From positions 1-33,003 of the forward strand of contig CALHXW010000184.1 of assembly GCA_938040325.1 (NCBI GenBank): a stretch of DNA of 33,003 bases, read 5' to 3'. This DNA comes from an uncultured bacterium (GTDB taxonomy: Bacteria > Myxococcota_A > UBA9042 > PHBI01). Position 1 is the stretch's first letter. Each line of letters begins with the position of its first letter. The notes under the pieces were generated by a model. That model had not been told where the DNA came from. It did not search any database and saw nothing but the letters and a program-made list of their open reading frames with translations. This document shows positions 8,313 through 19,311 of the stretch, piece by piece. Position numbers and translations under genes: made by a program.

Positions 8313-8678
8313 GTCGCTGGCAGAGGCAGATTCGCAGAGGCAGCCAGGCCCGCAAGCGCCAGCTTGAGCGGGCGACGCGCTGGCGTGAAGCGCTTGCGCG
8401 AGTGTCGGCGCGATCCTCTTTGGCGCCCGCATTTGTGACCCGTCAGCGGGCGCTGCGCGCATCGTCACGCAGGCTCTTGATGGCGCTCTGCGCCGCGTCG
8501 GACCCGGCATTGCAAGGGCTCGGCGGCGCGGTTGCTGGTGCCAAAGGCAGGGGCCGCGTGAATCGAATCGACGTGCGGCGTGTTGATGCGAGCAGTGGCT
8601 ATGCTAATGATTGCACTACGCGCGGCCGCTTATTCACGAGCGACCACTCCTGAGCAATCGCACCAACCGAGGCGTCCT
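8313..8678. other. Non-coding leader region upstream of prkA
   Basis: These 366 bp between the PilZ-like gene and prkA contain no coding sequence I can support. A bulged inverted repeat, CGCAAGCG CCAGC (8351-8363) with GCTGG (8379-8383) and CGCTTGCG (8391-8398), is the clearest structure; it has no T-tract, so it is not a classical terminator. The distal part (8580-8640) is less GC-rich and includes TTGATG, 17 bases, then AATGAT, a weak possible promoter for the prkA operon. No good sigma-54 element was found. Confidence 0.4.
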
Positions 8679-10733
8679 ATGGCATCGTTGACCGAGCAGA
8701 TCGCGTCCCTGCAAGACAAGAAGGTCTATGAGGACCTTCACTGGACCGGGACCTTCGACGAGTACCTAGCGCTCGTCAGGGAAAAGCCCGAGGTGACGCG
8801 AACGTCGTGGCAGCGCATGTACGACATGATCATCAGCTACGGCGTCAGCGAGCACGTCGACAGCAAAAAGAAGATCACGCGCTACAACTTCTTTGACGAC
8901 CCCCGGGGGGACGGCAAGGACGCGATCTTCGGGCTCGACATCCCGATCATGAAGCTGGTCAACGTCATCAAGAGTGCCGCGCTTGGCTACGGCACGGAGA
9001 AGCGCGTCATCCTGCTCCATGGTCCTGTTGGCTCCTCTAAGTCGACGATCGTTCGTCAGATCAAAAACGGCCTCGAGCGCTACACGCGCACCGACGAGGG
9101 CGCGATCTATACCTACGACTGGATCCTCGATGAGCCTGGCCGAGACGGTGAGTTCGTCCCGTGCCCGATGCACCAAGACCCGCTCCAGCTGATCCCGCTG
9201 GAGTGGCGTGCGGAAGCCATCAAGACCCTCGGACTTGGTGAGAAGAGCGGTCGCTACCGAATTCCCGTCAAGGGCGAGCTGAATCCGGCCTGCCGCTATC
9301 GGTTCCAGGAGCTGATGGCCCGCTACAACGGTGATTGGGCCAAGGTCATGAAGCACGTCCGCGTGCGGCGCTTTGTCTTCAGCGAGCAGGACCGGGTCGG
9401 TATCGGCACGTTCCAGCCCAAGGACGAAAAGAACCAGGACAGCACGGAGCTGACCGGCGACATCAACTTCCGGCTCATCGCTGAGTACGGCAGTGACTCG
9501 GACCCACGGGCGTTCAACTTCGACGGTGAGTTTTGCGTCGCCAACCGCGGGATCATCGAGTTCGTCGAGATGCTCAAGCTGGACGTTGCGTTCCTCTACG
9601 ACCTGCTCGGCGCCACTCAAGAGCATAAGATCAAGCCGAAGAAGTTCCCGCAGACCGACATCGATGAGGTCATCATCGGCCACACGAACGAGGCGGAGTA
9701 TCAGCGCCTGCTCAACAACGAGTTCATGGAGGCGTTGCGGGACCGGACCGTGAAGGTCGACATCCCCTACATCACCAAGAAGAGCCAAGAAGTCCGCATC
9801 TACGAGAAGGACTTCGGGCCCGACAGCGACCGGGTGCGCGGCATCCATGTGGCGCCTCATACCCTCGAGGTCGCCGCCATGTGGGCCGTGATGACGCGGC
9901 TCGAGCAGCCGAAGAAGCACGACCTGGCGCTGCTGTCTAAGATGAAGCTCTACGATGGCAAGTCGCTGCCCGGCTACACGCAAGACAACGTGAGGGAGCT
10001 GCGAAAGGAGAGCCTGCGCGAAGGGCTCGACGGCATCTCGCCGCGCTACGTACAGGACAAGATCTCCAACGCGCTCGCGGGTGAGAAGGGCGGGCGCTAC
10101 ATCAACCCGTTCATCGTCATGAACGAGCTGGAGTCCGGGCTCAAGCACCACAGCCTCATCACCAACGATGAGCACCGTGAGAAGTACCGGGGCGCCCTGA
10201 CCGAGGTGAAGCGCGAGTACGAAGATATCGTCAAAAACGAGGTCCAGCGGGCGATCAGCGCCGACGAGGACGCTATCTCGCGCCTCTGCGCCAACTACAT
10301 CGATAACGTCAAAGCCTACACTCAGAAGGAGCGCGTCAAGAACCCCTTCACCGGCCAAGACGAAGAGCCTGACGAGCGGCTCATGCGGTCGATCGAGGAG
10401 AAGATCGACATCCCGGAGAGTCGCAAGGACGACTTCCGCCGCGAGATCATGAACTACATCGGTGCGCTGGCGATCGAGGGCAAGCAGTTCGATTACCGGA
10501 CGAACACGCGGCTGCACCGAGCGCTTGAGGCGAAGCTCTTCGACGATCAGAAGGACACCATCAAGCTCAGCACGCTGGTGTCGAACGTGGTCGATCGCGA
10601 GACTCAAGAGAAGATCGATATCGTTAAGCAGCGGCTCATCACGAACTATGGCTACAACGAGGAGTCGGCGACCGACGTCCTCAACTACGTCGCGTCGATC
10701 TTCGCGCGCGGCGAAGTCCGAGACCGCAAGTAG
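8679..10733 (+). CDS. prkA: PrkA family serine protein kinase / AAA+ protein (YeaG type)
   Basis: PrkA proteins combine an AAA+ ATPase core with a kinase-like C-terminal domain and act in stationary-phase, nutrient-stress or sporulation responses. The 684-aa product has Walker A GPVGSSKS at 115-122, and the family segments [17 protein letters not shown] and [18 protein letters not shown] at 8679 is chosen because CGAGG lies about 7 bases upstream and the protein then begins like family members ([10 protein letters not shown]); an in-frame ATG at 8580 would add 33 low-complexity residues. Length is slightly above E. coli YeaG (644 aa). It heads a plus-strand cluster with the YeaH-family VWA protein and SpoVR, its usual partners. 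The antisense strand is open over most of this gene; that is a codon-bias shadow. Confidence 0.95.
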   Translation: MASLTEQIASLQDKKVYEDLHWTGTFDEYLALVREKPEVTRTSWQRMYDMIISYGVSEHVDSKKKITRYNFFDDPRGDGKDAIFGLDIPIMKLVNVIKSAALGYGTEKRVILLHGPVGSSKSTIVRQIKNGLERYTRTDEGAIYTYDWILDEPGRDGEFVPCPMHQDPLQLIPLEWRAEAIKTLGLGEKSGRYRIPVKGELNPACRYRFQELMARYNGDWAKVMKHVRVRRFVFSEQDRVGIGTFQPKDEKNQDSTELTGDINFRLIAEYGSDSDPRAFNFDGEFCVANRGIIEFVEMLKLDVAFLYDLLGATQEHKIKPKKFPQTDIDEVIIGHTNEAEYQRLLNNEFMEALRDRTVKVDIPYITKKSQEVRIYEKDFGPDSDRVRGIHVAPHTLEVAAMWAVMTRLEQPKKHDLALLSKMKLYDGKSLPGYTQDNVRELRKESLREGLDGISPRYVQDKISNALAGEKGGRYINPFIVMNELESGLKHHSLITNDEHREKYRGALTEVKREYEDIVKNEVQRAISADEDAISRLCANYIDNVKAYTQKERVKNPFTGQDEEPDERLMRSIEEKIDIPESRKDDFRREIMNYIGALAIEGKQFDYRTNTRLHRALEAKLFDDQKDTIKLSTLVSNVVDRETQEKIDIVKQRLITNYGYNEESATDVLNYVASIFARGEVRDRK

Positions 10734-10766
10734 AGCAGGCTCAGCCCGTCTGGGCCGCGAGAGAGA

Positions 10767-10841
10767 AGGAGACGCCAATGAGCAGACAGGGCGAGCGACG
10801 ACCGAAGCGTGTCGCATCCGCGTTGCGCCCAGGCGTCTCCT
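10767..10841 (+). promoter_or_regulatory. Perfect 10-bp inverted repeat sequestering a Shine-Dalgarno site
   Basis: AGGAGACGCC at 10767-10776 is exactly complementary to GGCGTCTCCT at 10832-10841. The left arm includes most of the AAGGAG ribosome site of the 27-codon ORF at 10778-10861, and the right arm is codons 19-22 of that ORF. If folded in mRNA the stem would hide the ribosome site. A competing pairing, CTGGGC (10750-10755) with GCCCAG (10827-10832), overlaps the right arm by one base, and CTGGGC can also pair locally with GCCC at 10744-10747. The arrangement resembles a translational leader; activity is inferred. Confidence 0.5.
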
Positions 10842-10861
10842 GCGAACGTTGGGAGAGCTGA
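10778..10861 (+). CDS. Candidate 27-aa leader peptide between prkA and yeaH
   Basis: A short reading frame starts with ATG preceded by AAGGAG at ideal spacing (6 bases) and ends with TGA one base before the GTG start of the YeaH-family gene. The peptide is basic at the start ([11 protein letters not shown]) and ends CERWES. The YeaH Shine-Dalgarno sequence (GGGAGAG, 10851-10857) lies in its last codons, so termination here would place ribosomes at the next start. It is not a misread N terminus of YeaH: the downstream frame already begins where family members align. Sequence shows the ribosome site and coupling; translation and a regulatory role are inference. No homologue is known to me. Confidence 0.5.
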   Translation: MSRQGERRPKRVASALRPGVSCERWES

Positions 10862-10862
10862 C

Positions 10863-11975
<1,113 letters not shown>

Positions 11976-11976
11976 C

Positions 11977-13461
11977 GTGACGACGCTGACGCTGAGCCCT
12001 GAGCTGCGCAAGTGGGCGCAGAAGATCGAAAAGCTCGCCGCCGAGCTTGGCCTCGACTTCTTCCCGACCATCTTTGAGCTCGTGACTTACGAGCAGATGA
12101 ACATGCTTGCGGCCTATGACGGCTTTCCGGCCCGCTTCCGTCACTGGAAGTGGGGGATGCAGTACGAGCAGCTCTCCAAGAGCTACAAGTGGGGTCTGAG
12201 CAAGATCTACGAGCTCGTCATCAACACCGACCCCTGCTACGCCTACCTGCTCGAGGGCAACGCGGACGTCGAGCAGAAGCTCGTCATGGCGCATGTCTTT
12301 GGCCACTGCGACTTCTTCAAAAACAACGCGTGGTACTCGCGGACGAACCGCAAGATGCTCGACCAGATGGCCAACCACGCGAGCAAGATTGCTCGGATCG
12401 CCGAGCGTCACGGCGAAGAGCGGGTTGAGCAGTTCGTCGACGTCTGTCTGTCCATCGACAACCTCATCGACCTGCACCTGCCGTTCATCGAGCGACGCCG
12501 CAAGGCGGTCGATGAGGATGCGCTACCGCCGGATATCCAGAAGCTGCCGGCGCGCTCCTACATGGACCGCTACATCAACCCGGAGGCGGAGCTGGCTGAG
12601 CGGCGCGAGAAGCTTGCGCGCGAGTTCGAAGAGCTGAAGAAGAAGATCCCGCCGGAGCCCGAGCGGGACGTGATGCTCTTCCTGCTCGAGCACGCGCCGC
12701 TGGAGCGCTGGCAGCGCAAGATCTTGTCGATCATTCGCGAGGAGGCCTACTACTTTGCCCCGCAGCGGATGACCAAGATCATGAACGAAGGCTGGGCGAG
12801 CTACTGGCACAGCACGATGATGACCGAGCACATCTGCGATGACTCCGAGATCATCGACTTTGCGTGTGTCCACTCCGGCACGATGGCGATGAGCGCGACG
12901 AGCATCAATCCGTACAAGATTGGCCTCGAGCTGTTCCGCGACATCGAGGACCGCTGGAACAAGGGCCGCTTTGGGCTGGAGTACGAGCGCTGTGACGACA
13001 TGGTGCAGCGCGCCAACTGGGACCGCCAGCTGGGGCTTGGACGTGAGAAGATCTTTCAGGTTCGCAAGGTCTACAACGACGTCATGTTCATCGACGAGTT
13101 CCTCACGCCAGAGTTTGCCGAGCAGCAGAAGCTCTTCACGTACAACTACAACCGAAAGAATGACGCTTGGGAGGTCAAGACGCGCGAGTTCTTGGAGGTC
13201 AAAGCGATGATGCTCAAGCAGCTCACGAACTTCGGTCAGCCGGCGATCTTCGTTGAAGACGCCAACTACAAAAACCGAGGCGAGCTGCTCTTGGAGCACC
13301 GACATGACGGCCAAGACCTCAAGCTCGACTACGCCAAGGAGACCCTCGCAAACTTGGTGGTTCTGTGGAGTCGCCCAGTCCATCTCAAGACCGTTAGCGA
13401 CGACAAGACCTTGATCTGGTCCCACGACGGAACGCGCTTCGAAGAGACCCGTCCGGAGTAG
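11977..13461 (+). CDS. spoVR: SpoVR family protein
   Basis: SpoVR was named for a role in spore cortex formation in Bacillus, but the family is widespread in non-sporulating bacteria and is E. coli YcgB. The 494-aa length is typical. Family segments are HVFGHCDFFKNN at 106-117 and NEGWASYWHSTMM at 270-282, both with conserved His/Glu that resemble a metal site, plus INPYKIGLELFRDIEDRW further on. The GTG start lies one base after the yeaH stop and has GGGGA upstream, so the two are co-translated. The conserved prkA-yeaH-spoVR order supports a shared function in stress or starvation physiology. The molecular activity is unknown. Confidence 0.95.
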   Translation: MTTLTLSPELRKWAQKIEKLAAELGLDFFPTIFELVTYEQMNMLAAYDGFPARFRHWKWGMQYEQLSKSYKWGLSKIYELVINTDPCYAYLLEGNADVEQKLVMAHVFGHCDFFKNNAWYSRTNRKMLDQMANHASKIARIAERHGEERVEQFVDVCLSIDNLIDLHLPFIERRRKAVDEDALPPDIQKLPARSYMDRYINPEAELAERREKLAREFEELKKKIPPEPERDVMLFLLEHAPLERWQRKILSIIREEAYYFAPQRMTKIMNEGWASYWHSTMMTEHICDDSEIIDFACVHSGTMAMSATSINPYKIGLELFRDIEDRWNKGRFGLEYERCDDMVQRANWDRQLGLGREKIFQVRKVYNDVMFIDEFLTPEFAEQQKLFTYNYNRKNDAWEVKTREFLEVKAMMLKQLTNFGQPAIFVEDANYKNRGELLLEHRHDGQDLKLDYAKETLANLVVLWSRPVHLKTVSDDKTLIWSHDGTRFEETRPE

Positions 13462-13474
13462 CGTCAGCCCGCGG

Positions 13475-14491
13475 GTGAGCGTGGTGCTGCCGGTCTTTAA
13501 CTCGGCGACCACCTTGTCAGCGGCCATCGACGACTGTCTTCGCCAGACGGTCGTCGACTTCGAGCTGCTCATCGTCTGCAACGGCTGCACCGACGGCTCG
13601 TTGGCGATCGCACACGATGCGGCTGCTCGTGACGGCCGCGTGAGGGTTGTTGAGCTGCCGCGCGCGAACGTTATCGAGGCGGCGAACACCGGGATCAACC
13701 TGGCGCGGGCTCCGTGGGTCGCACGAATGGATGCCGACGACCGGATGGCGCCCGAGCGACTTGCAGCATCGCTCGCGTGTGCTGAAGCGACGTCCCACGT
13801 GGATGTCGTGTCCACTCAGGTTGTCTACGAGGGGACCCGCTACCGTGCAGGCGAGGGCGGCCAGCGTGGGCACGGAATGTCCAGATACGTCGACTGGGTC
13901 AACGGTCTGTCGACACATGAGCTGAAAGCGCTCTACCGCTTTGTCGATGCACCGGTGATCAACCCCAGCACGATGGTGCGGCGCGCGCTGCTCGGAGAGC
14001 GCGCGTATCGCGACGGGGCGTTCGCCGAAGACCATGACCTCTGGCTGAGGCTCTTTGCGGCAGGTGCCCGCTTTGCCCAAGTACCGCGACCACTGGTGAC
14101 CTGGGTCGACAGCTCGGCGAGGCTAACGCGTGTCGACACCCGCTACGGAACCGACGCGCGGCGGGCTCTTGTTCATCGTTGCCTCCTGGCGGGGCCGCTC
14201 ACGGGCGGCAGGCGCTGCCAGATCTGGGGCGCCGGTCCGTACGGAAAACGACACGCCCGGGGGCTCCTCGCTCTTGGCGGTAACGTCACGCGATTTATCG
14301 ACATTGATCCGAAGAAGATCGGCCAGGTGTCTACCGGGGGGCTCGCCGTGATCGCTCCGGACACCCTTGGCCCGCCGGACGGCGCCCTGACGGTGATCGC
14401 CGTCGCAAGCCGTGGTGCGGGGGCAACCGTGTCGAGAGCGCTCGAAGATCTCGGCCACAGGCCCCACCAGGACTTTGTCTTTGTCCAATGA
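13475..14491 (+). CDS. Family 2 glycosyltransferase fused to a Rossmann-like domain
   Basis: Residues 1-210 form a GT-A glycosyltransferase: SVVLPVFN at the start, the metal/nucleotide motif ARMDADDRM at 83-91, and the catalytic-base region FAEDHDLWLRL at 183-193. Residues 247-338 form a second domain opening with CQIWGAGPYGKRHARGL, a G-x-G-x-x-G dinucleotide-type loop, then FIDIDPKKIGQ where an acidic residue follows strand 2. This is like Rossmann or PglD-N-type domains attached to sugar enzymes. GTG at 13475 is the first available start; the frame is closed by TGA at 13412. It lies 13 bp after spoVR, so it is probably part of that operon. The acceptor and sugar are unknown; cell-surface or storage polysaccharide is plausible. 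Confidence 0.85.
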   Translation: MSVVLPVFNSATTLSAAIDDCLRQTVVDFELLIVCNGCTDGSLAIAHDAAARDGRVRVVELPRANVIEAANTGINLARAPWVARMDADDRMAPERLAASLACAEATSHVDVVSTQVVYEGTRYRAGEGGQRGHGMSRYVDWVNGLSTHELKALYRFVDAPVINPSTMVRRALLGERAYRDGAFAEDHDLWLRLFAAGARFAQVPRPLVTWVDSSARLTRVDTRYGTDARRALVHRCLLAGPLTGGRRCQIWGAGPYGKRHARGLLALGGNVTRFIDIDPKKIGQVSTGGLAVIAPDTLGPPDGALTVIAVASRGAGATVSRALEDLGHRPHQDFVFVQ

Positions 14492-14552
14492 GACCGGTTA
14501 GGTTGTTGGGGCCACTCATTGTTACTCGCACGACAGGACCACTGCGAGCCAC

Positions 14553-16892
14553 GTGGCGCCACAACCAGGTGAATTTCGCGTGAAGCCATCATTCGAGCGC
14601 GCCATCATTGAGCGCATCAGCAGTCCCGTGTGGATCTACGACTTCGACCGCGCACGCGTCGTGTGGGCCAACCCCGCCGCGTTGGACCTATGGATGAGCC
14701 CGTCGCTCGACGAGCTCTCAAGCCGAGACATGCGCCAAGGCATGTCCTCTGCCGTCGCGGAGCGGCTCGCGCAGTTCCAAGAGGAGTTTGCGCTCTCCGA
14801 TGTCGTGTTCGCCGAGACTTGGACGCTGCACCCTCGTGGAAATCCGGTCTCTCTCGACGTGCAGTTTCAGAGGTTTCGGCTCGACGATGGCAGAGTCGCT
14901 ATGCTGTGCACTGGACGCGTGCGCCGGTCGCAGTCTCACGACATGGAACGAATGTCTCAGGCGCTCATCCACACGTCGATCATGGTCACGCTCGTGGACG
15001 AAGACGGGGCCTTGCTCTTTGCCAATACCTCGTGGCGCAAGTGCTTCGGCGCTAGCAGACCCTCGCTCTTGGAGCGGCTTGGTGAGGCAAACGCCACCGC
15101 GGTTCTGGCCCGCGCACGTAGCGAAGGTCGGGCCCAGGTCACGTGCGAAACGGCGACCCTGGCGGGCACTCGCACCCACGACTTCCGCATCGTATACCTT
15201 CTCGACGCGGTCTCTGGGCTGCCGGCCTACCTCATCGACGAGACCGACGTCAGCGATCTTCTCGAAGCGAAACGTTCTGCCGAGGCGTTCGGACGTGAGG
15301 CACGACGCGCCAACGAACAGAAGTCGGCATTCTTGGCCAACATCAGTCATGAGATCCGAACCCCGCTCAACGGCGTGCTCGGCATGGCGCAAGCGCTGGA
15401 GGCGGAGGTTCAGGGGCCGGGCGCGAAGGCCAAGCTTGATGTGATCTTGACCTCGGGCGCGACGCTGACTGCGTTGATCGATGACCTGCTGGACCTTGCC
15501 AAGATCGAGGCGGGTAAGCTGACGCTCAACCCAGTCGATGGCTCGGTCGCTGAAGCGGTTGAGAGCATCGTGGCGCTCTTCTCACCGCGTGCCGCTGACA
15601 AGGGACTCTCGCTCGACTTCAAGACCGTGCTCGCGGGGCCAAACCTGTTGCGCTTCGATGCTGTCCGGCTCCGGCAGTGCGTCACCAACCTGGTCTCAAA
15701 CGCCGTGAAGTTTACAGACTCCGGCAGCATCAGCGTTGAGCTCTCCTGTCAGCGCATCTCGCCGGAGCAATACAGGGTTGAGGTTGCCGTCGTCGACACC
15801 GGGATCGGGGTTGCACCCGACGTCTTGCCGCTGCTCTTCAATGAGTTCGTTCAGGGTGACACGACCCCGGGCAAGACCGCTGGCGGCACCGGGCTGGGGC
15901 TGGCAATCACTCGCAAGCTCGCGCGGATGATGGGCGGTGACGCCGTCGTTGAGAGCGAGCTTGGGAAGGGGTCGCGCTTCTCCGTGGTCGTGCTCGCTGA
16001 GGTGGCTGCGGCCCGTGAGATGACCATCTCCAAGCGCGGTGGCGCGCTCAACTGGGGCGCACGACTCGTGGACCTGGACGTGTTGGTGGTCGATGACAAC
16101 CAGACGAACCGTGAGATTGTCAGGCTCTTCTTGCGCCCGCTCGGCATCCGTGTGGCCGAGGCTGCAGACGGCCAGACGGCACTGAACCTCCTTGCCGAGC
16201 AGCGCTTCGACCTCGTGCTGCTGGACCTGCACATGCCTGGGATCGACGGCATTGAGACGGTCATCCGTATCCGCAAGTCGACCCACAGCTGGTCGACTGT
16301 CCCCGTGGTAGCGCTGACGGCTGACGCCATGGCTGGAACGCGTGAGCGCTGTCTTGCCCACGGGATGAACGACTTCGTGGTCAAGCCGATTCAAAGGGCA
16401 ACATTCTTGAGTGTCTTAAGCGATGTGATGGAGCGTGCCGCACTGGCGCCCGACGAGATTCGGACGCGCCGAAGCAAACAGATTCGCGACGCACTGACTC
16501 GGGTCGCCCGCGGGCCCAGCCCAGGCGAGGAGTGGGTGGCAGAGCTCGACGAGCTGGTGGAGCTTCGCGCCGAGTGGCTTGTCGTCGTTGCTAAACGCTT
16601 TCGCTCGGCTCTGGCTGCGCTTGAGCATGGGCAAGCGCTTGACCCCGACGATGCCTATCGTCTGTTGCATGACTGTAAGGGCCAAGCGGGGCTCTTCGGC
16701 TATGAGCTTGTTGGAGAGCTGGCTGCTGACGGCTGTAGCTTACTGCGCGCGGAGCCAGCGGTTGACCACCGAGTCACTCTTGAGCGCTACCTGCGGGCGT
16801 GCGTTGAGATTATCGAGCGCGGTGCAGAAGGGCGCCACGGGAGCGATGGCGAAGCTCTGCGCGCCGCTCTCCGTGCGAAGCCCTCCGCTTAG
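14553..16892 (+). CDS. Cytosolic hybrid histidine kinase (PAS-PAS-HisKA-HATPase-REC-HPt)
   Basis: This is a multi-step phosphorelay kinase of 779 aa. Two PAS-like regions lie at about 14-125 and 132-235. The phosphorylated histidine is H266 in [14 protein letters not shown], the ATPase N-box is [12 protein letters not shown], with VVDTGIGV and [10 protein letters not shown] as G boxes. The receiver domain starts with [12 protein letters not shown] (acidic pair D514/D515), its phosphoacceptor is D558 in LLDLHMPG, and K611 is the conserved lysine. The C-terminal HPt domain has H706 in [14 protein letters not shown]. No membrane helix is present, so the input is cytosolic. The exact start is uncertain: GTG 14553 or GTG 14580, the latter with AGGTGA upstream. 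No response regulator gene is next to it; the output partner lies elsewhere. It follows the glycosyltransferase by 61 bp. Confidence 0.93.
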   Translation: MAPQPGEFRVKPSFERAIIERISSPVWIYDFDRARVVWANPAALDLWMSPSLDELSSRDMRQGMSSAVAERLAQFQEEFALSDVVFAETWTLHPRGNPVSLDVQFQRFRLDDGRVAMLCTGRVRRSQSHDMERMSQALIHTSIMVTLVDEDGALLFANTSWRKCFGASRPSLLERLGEANATAVLARARSEGRAQVTCETATLAGTRTHDFRIVYLLDAVSGLPAYLIDETDVSDLLEAKRSAEAFGREARRANEQKSAFLANISHEIRTPLNGVLGMAQALEAEVQGPGAKAKLDVILTSGATLTALIDDLLDLAKIEAGKLTLNPVDGSVAEAVESIVALFSPRAADKGLSLDFKTVLAGPNLLRFDAVRLRQCVTNLVSNAVKFTDSGSISVELSCQRISPEQYRVEVAVVDTGIGVAPDVLPLLFNEFVQGDTTPGKTAGGTGLGLAITRKLARMMGGDAVVESELGKGSRFSVVVLAEVAAAREMTISKRGGALNWGARLVDLDVLVVDDNQTNREIVRLFLRPLGIRVAEAADGQTALNLLAEQRFDLVLLDLHMPGIDGIETVIRIRKSTHSWSTVPVVALTADAMAGTRERCLAHGMNDFVVKPIQRATFLSVLSDVMERAALAPDEIRTRRSKQIRDALTRVARGPSPGEEWVAELDELVELRAEWLVVVAKRFRSALAALEHGQALDPDDAYRLLHDCKGQAGLFGYELVGELAADGCSLLRAEPAVDHRVTLERYLRACVEIIERGAEGRHGSDGEALRAALRAKPSA

Positions 16893-17028
16893 GTCTCACG
16901 GCCGGCATGTGCTGCAACGCCAAGCTATCGCCTTGGTCCGCGTCAAACGCTTCAGATCGTGTCCCGTAGCGTCGCGGACTCGCGCTTCAGCATCTTGGGC
17001 AGGCCAGGGGGCGCGGACCGGGCCCGCG

Positions 17029-19275
17029 CTACTGGACCGGGCTGGCACCAAAGCGGTAAGCGGCGGTTGAGATCCAGCGGTGTCCCTCGTGGAACGGGAC
17101 CACATCCGGGCCTAGGCCAGCGATCAGCGAGCGGCCACCAAGGCTAAGGCCACGGAGCTCGTCCATGACGTGAATCACCGCTCCGGCAGAGAGCCCGGTG
17201 ATCTCCAGCTCCACTTGCCCGTCACGTGCGCCAAGGAAGCGATGCAGGCGACAGTCTCGTTGCTTGCGGCCCCGGAACGCAGGTCCGCCAACGATCTTGA
17301 CGCTCGCCAGCCCCGGCGCGCAGATCCCGAGGACGTGCGCGCCACGCTGTGAGCGCAGGACGAACCTGTCGGTGGCTCCTACGCGCTCAAGCCGGGGCGC
17401 TTTGGCGACTTCCTGGGCGTCAGTGGTCGCGCGAAAGCCAGCGCCGGCTCCGATGACCCATGGCGTGCCAGCCGTGACTGGCTCGACCCGGTCATCGAGC
17501 CCGCTCGGCAGTGGGCCCGTCTCCCCGTCGATGCTGACGGTTCGCTGCTGGACCCAGAGGGACGCGGTGTTGTCGCCAGCATGGCTCACGGTCACGACGT
17601 TGAGACCGAGTGGGGTGTCGTAGGTGTAGGCCGGCACGAACGCTGTCGCCACGATCGTCGCCGCAAGCGCACCGACGCTGCCCGCCACCCAGCGCCAACC
17701 ACTTCCGGGACGCGCGACGCCCCACGCCGGCCAAAACGCTAACGCAGCGAAGGCGATCGGCGTGACGATGATCACGGGGGAGTAGGCGCCAAGCGCATCG
17801 AGGATGTCGCCAACAAGAGGCAGCCAGCAGAGTGCTGCAACGATGCTCGCCACGATCCACGGCGGGCGCTCCACGAGCATCGCGCAAGCCACCGCGCCGC
17901 CCGCCACTGCAACCAGCGCGGGGACAATGAAGAGGTAGCTGAACCCAGGCACCGTTGCGACGGCAAGCACGCCGAGCAGCGCAGACCACGTCCACACGGA
18001 GAGGAAGACCGGCCATCCGGCCACGCGATCGGAGAGACCAACATGGACAAAGGCGACTCCGCTGAGGGCGCATAGGGCATAGGTGAGACCCGCCCCGGCG
18101 TTGGCGCCCCACCACGCCGTCGCGCCACCGGTGACGGCGGCAAGCAACCACTGCGCGAGCAGGCCGAGGCCGAGAGCGACGGCAAGCGCGAGCGGGGGGG
18201 CGATGAGCGCGAGCGCCAGGTGCGGCGCGCGACCCAGTCTCCGGATCAACACAGCGACCCACACGAACGCCAAGAGCACGAGGGTGAGAATCAGCCACAG
18301 GAGATTGGTCGACTGTGACCATCGAACGATCGTCATCCCGAGGACGTCGAAGTAGGTGGCCTGACCTTCCTCCGCTTCCGCCGCAGTCTTTCGAAGGGCT
18401 CGGACAAGCCCGAGCGCCGACTGGCCTTGGTGCTGGACGCTTCCGAGGTCCAGGTGTGCGAGGTCGTCTCGGGGGGTGTGGTAGCGCTGCGCCCCAGCGA
18501 TAAAGGCAAAGTTCGCGCCATTCTTCTTGCGCGCGATGTCCACGCTCAGATCCGTGTCGTTGGGCATGAGCGAGTACACGGCTTGAAAGACAGACGATGC
18601 GCGGTACATCGTGTCGGCATCCGCATAGGCGTCGATGATCCAGCGGTTCTTTGGCCCGGTCTGAAAGAGCAAGCTGGCGCCGGACGTCCCGCGGGCCTCG
18701 AGGTTGATGACCGTGTCGTAGCCCGTGTCGAGAGCGCTTCTTGCGCCCAGGAGCCCGGCTTCTTCCCCATCGGTGAAGCGGAGCCGCACAGGCCGACCTG
18801 CGGGCTCGGTCAAGAGCGCGCGCGCGATCTCGATGAGACTGGCCGTTCCGGCCAGGTCGTCGGCGATTCCAGGTCCTGCTGGCACCGAGTCATAGTGCGC
18901 CTGGAGCAGCACAGCCGGTCCTGTCGCGTTCTCAGGCGCCGGCATCGCGACATCGATGTTTGCAAGCGACGCGCAGGTACCGCCCGCGCACGACCACGTG
19001 GGCTGCAAGACCGGGTCGAGGCCGAGCTCACGCAGCTCCGCCATGAGGCGCCCTCGAACCACGGCGTTTGCCGCGCTTCCTACAGGGTGAGCGCCGACAT
19101 CGGCGGCGAGCCTCTTGAGGACATCATGCGCGCGCTCGGCACTGAAGATGCGTGTGGGGGCGTCGAGCCCTCGTGGTGACGGCGGGCCGTGGGCAAGCAG
19201 GACAAGCGCAACCATTGCGGCGGGGACAACCCAGCGCAAGGCACGGCCTGGTCCGCGGATCGAGTCAGGTCGCAT
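17029..19275 (-). CDS. Membrane-anchored M28 family metallopeptidase, ERMP1-like
   Basis: This 748-aa zinc aminopeptidase-like protein has an N-terminal anchor helix (about 15-30), a peptidase domain at about 45-300 and a polytopic region with roughly eight helices at about 323-550, then a soluble C-terminal domain. The M28 metal ligands are all visible: H127 in QAHYDS, the aspartate in GIADDLAG (139/140), E171-E172 in TDGEEAGLLG, E193 in NLEARG, and H266 in RYHTPRD. The layout resembles eukaryotic endoplasmic reticulum metallopeptidase 1 and bacterial relatives. Catalysis would be on the periplasmic side. It starts at ATG 19275, with only a weak Shine-Dalgarno sequence, 36 bp after the upstream NlpC-like gene. 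Substrate is unknown. Confidence 0.88.
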   Translation of the reverse strand: MRPDSIRGPGRALRWVVPAAMVALVLLAHGPPSPRGLDAPTRIFSAERAHDVLKRLAADVGAHPVGSAANAVVRGRLMAELRELGLDPVLQPTWSCAGGTCASLANIDVAMPAPENATGPAVLLQAHYDSVPAGPGIADDLAGTASLIEIARALLTEPAGRPVRLRFTDGEEAGLLGARSALDTGYDTVINLEARGTSGASLLFQTGPKNRWIIDAYADADTMYRASSVFQAVYSLMPNDTDLSVDIARKKNGANFAFIAGAQRYHTPRDDLAHLDLGSVQHQGQSALGLVRALRKTAAEAEEGQATYFDVLGMTIVRWSQSTNLLWLILTLVLLAFVWVAVLIRRLGRAPHLALALIAPPLALAVALGLGLLAQWLLAAVTGGATAWWGANAGAGLTYALCALSGVAFVHVGLSDRVAGWPVFLSVWTWSALLGVLAVATVPGFSYLFIVPALVAVAGGAVACAMLVERPPWIVASIVAALCWLPLVGDILDALGAYSPVIIVTPIAFAALAFWPAWGVARPGSGWRWVAGSVGALAATIVATAFVPAYTYDTPLGLNVVTVSHAGDNTASLWVQQRTVSIDGETGPLPSGLDDRVEPVTAGTPWVIGAGAGFRATTDAQEVAKAPRLERVGATDRFVLRSQRGAHVLGICAPGLASVKIVGGPAFRGRKQRDCRLHRFLGARDGQVELEITGLSAGAVIHVMDELRGLSLGGRSLIAGLGPDVVPFHEGHRWISTAAYRFGASPVQ

Positions 19276-19311
19276 CGGCCATCCATACCCGTTTCGGGCG
19301 TCGTGACGACC

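Noticed and set aside
8430..8450. Sigma-54-like sequence (TGGC...TTTG) upstream of prkA
   Set aside because: The -12 element does not give the required GC at the correct spacing, so the match is too weak.
12523..13815. A 430-codon antisense frame across spoVR
   Set aside because: Same codon-bias shadow effect; spoVR is intact on the plus strand and the antisense product has no recognisable motif.
16936..16980. Inverted repeat GTCCGCG/CGCGGAC between the convergent hybrid kinase and M28 genes
   Set aside because: Loop of about 30 bases, no T-tract, and a GC-rich context where such repeats are expected by chance.
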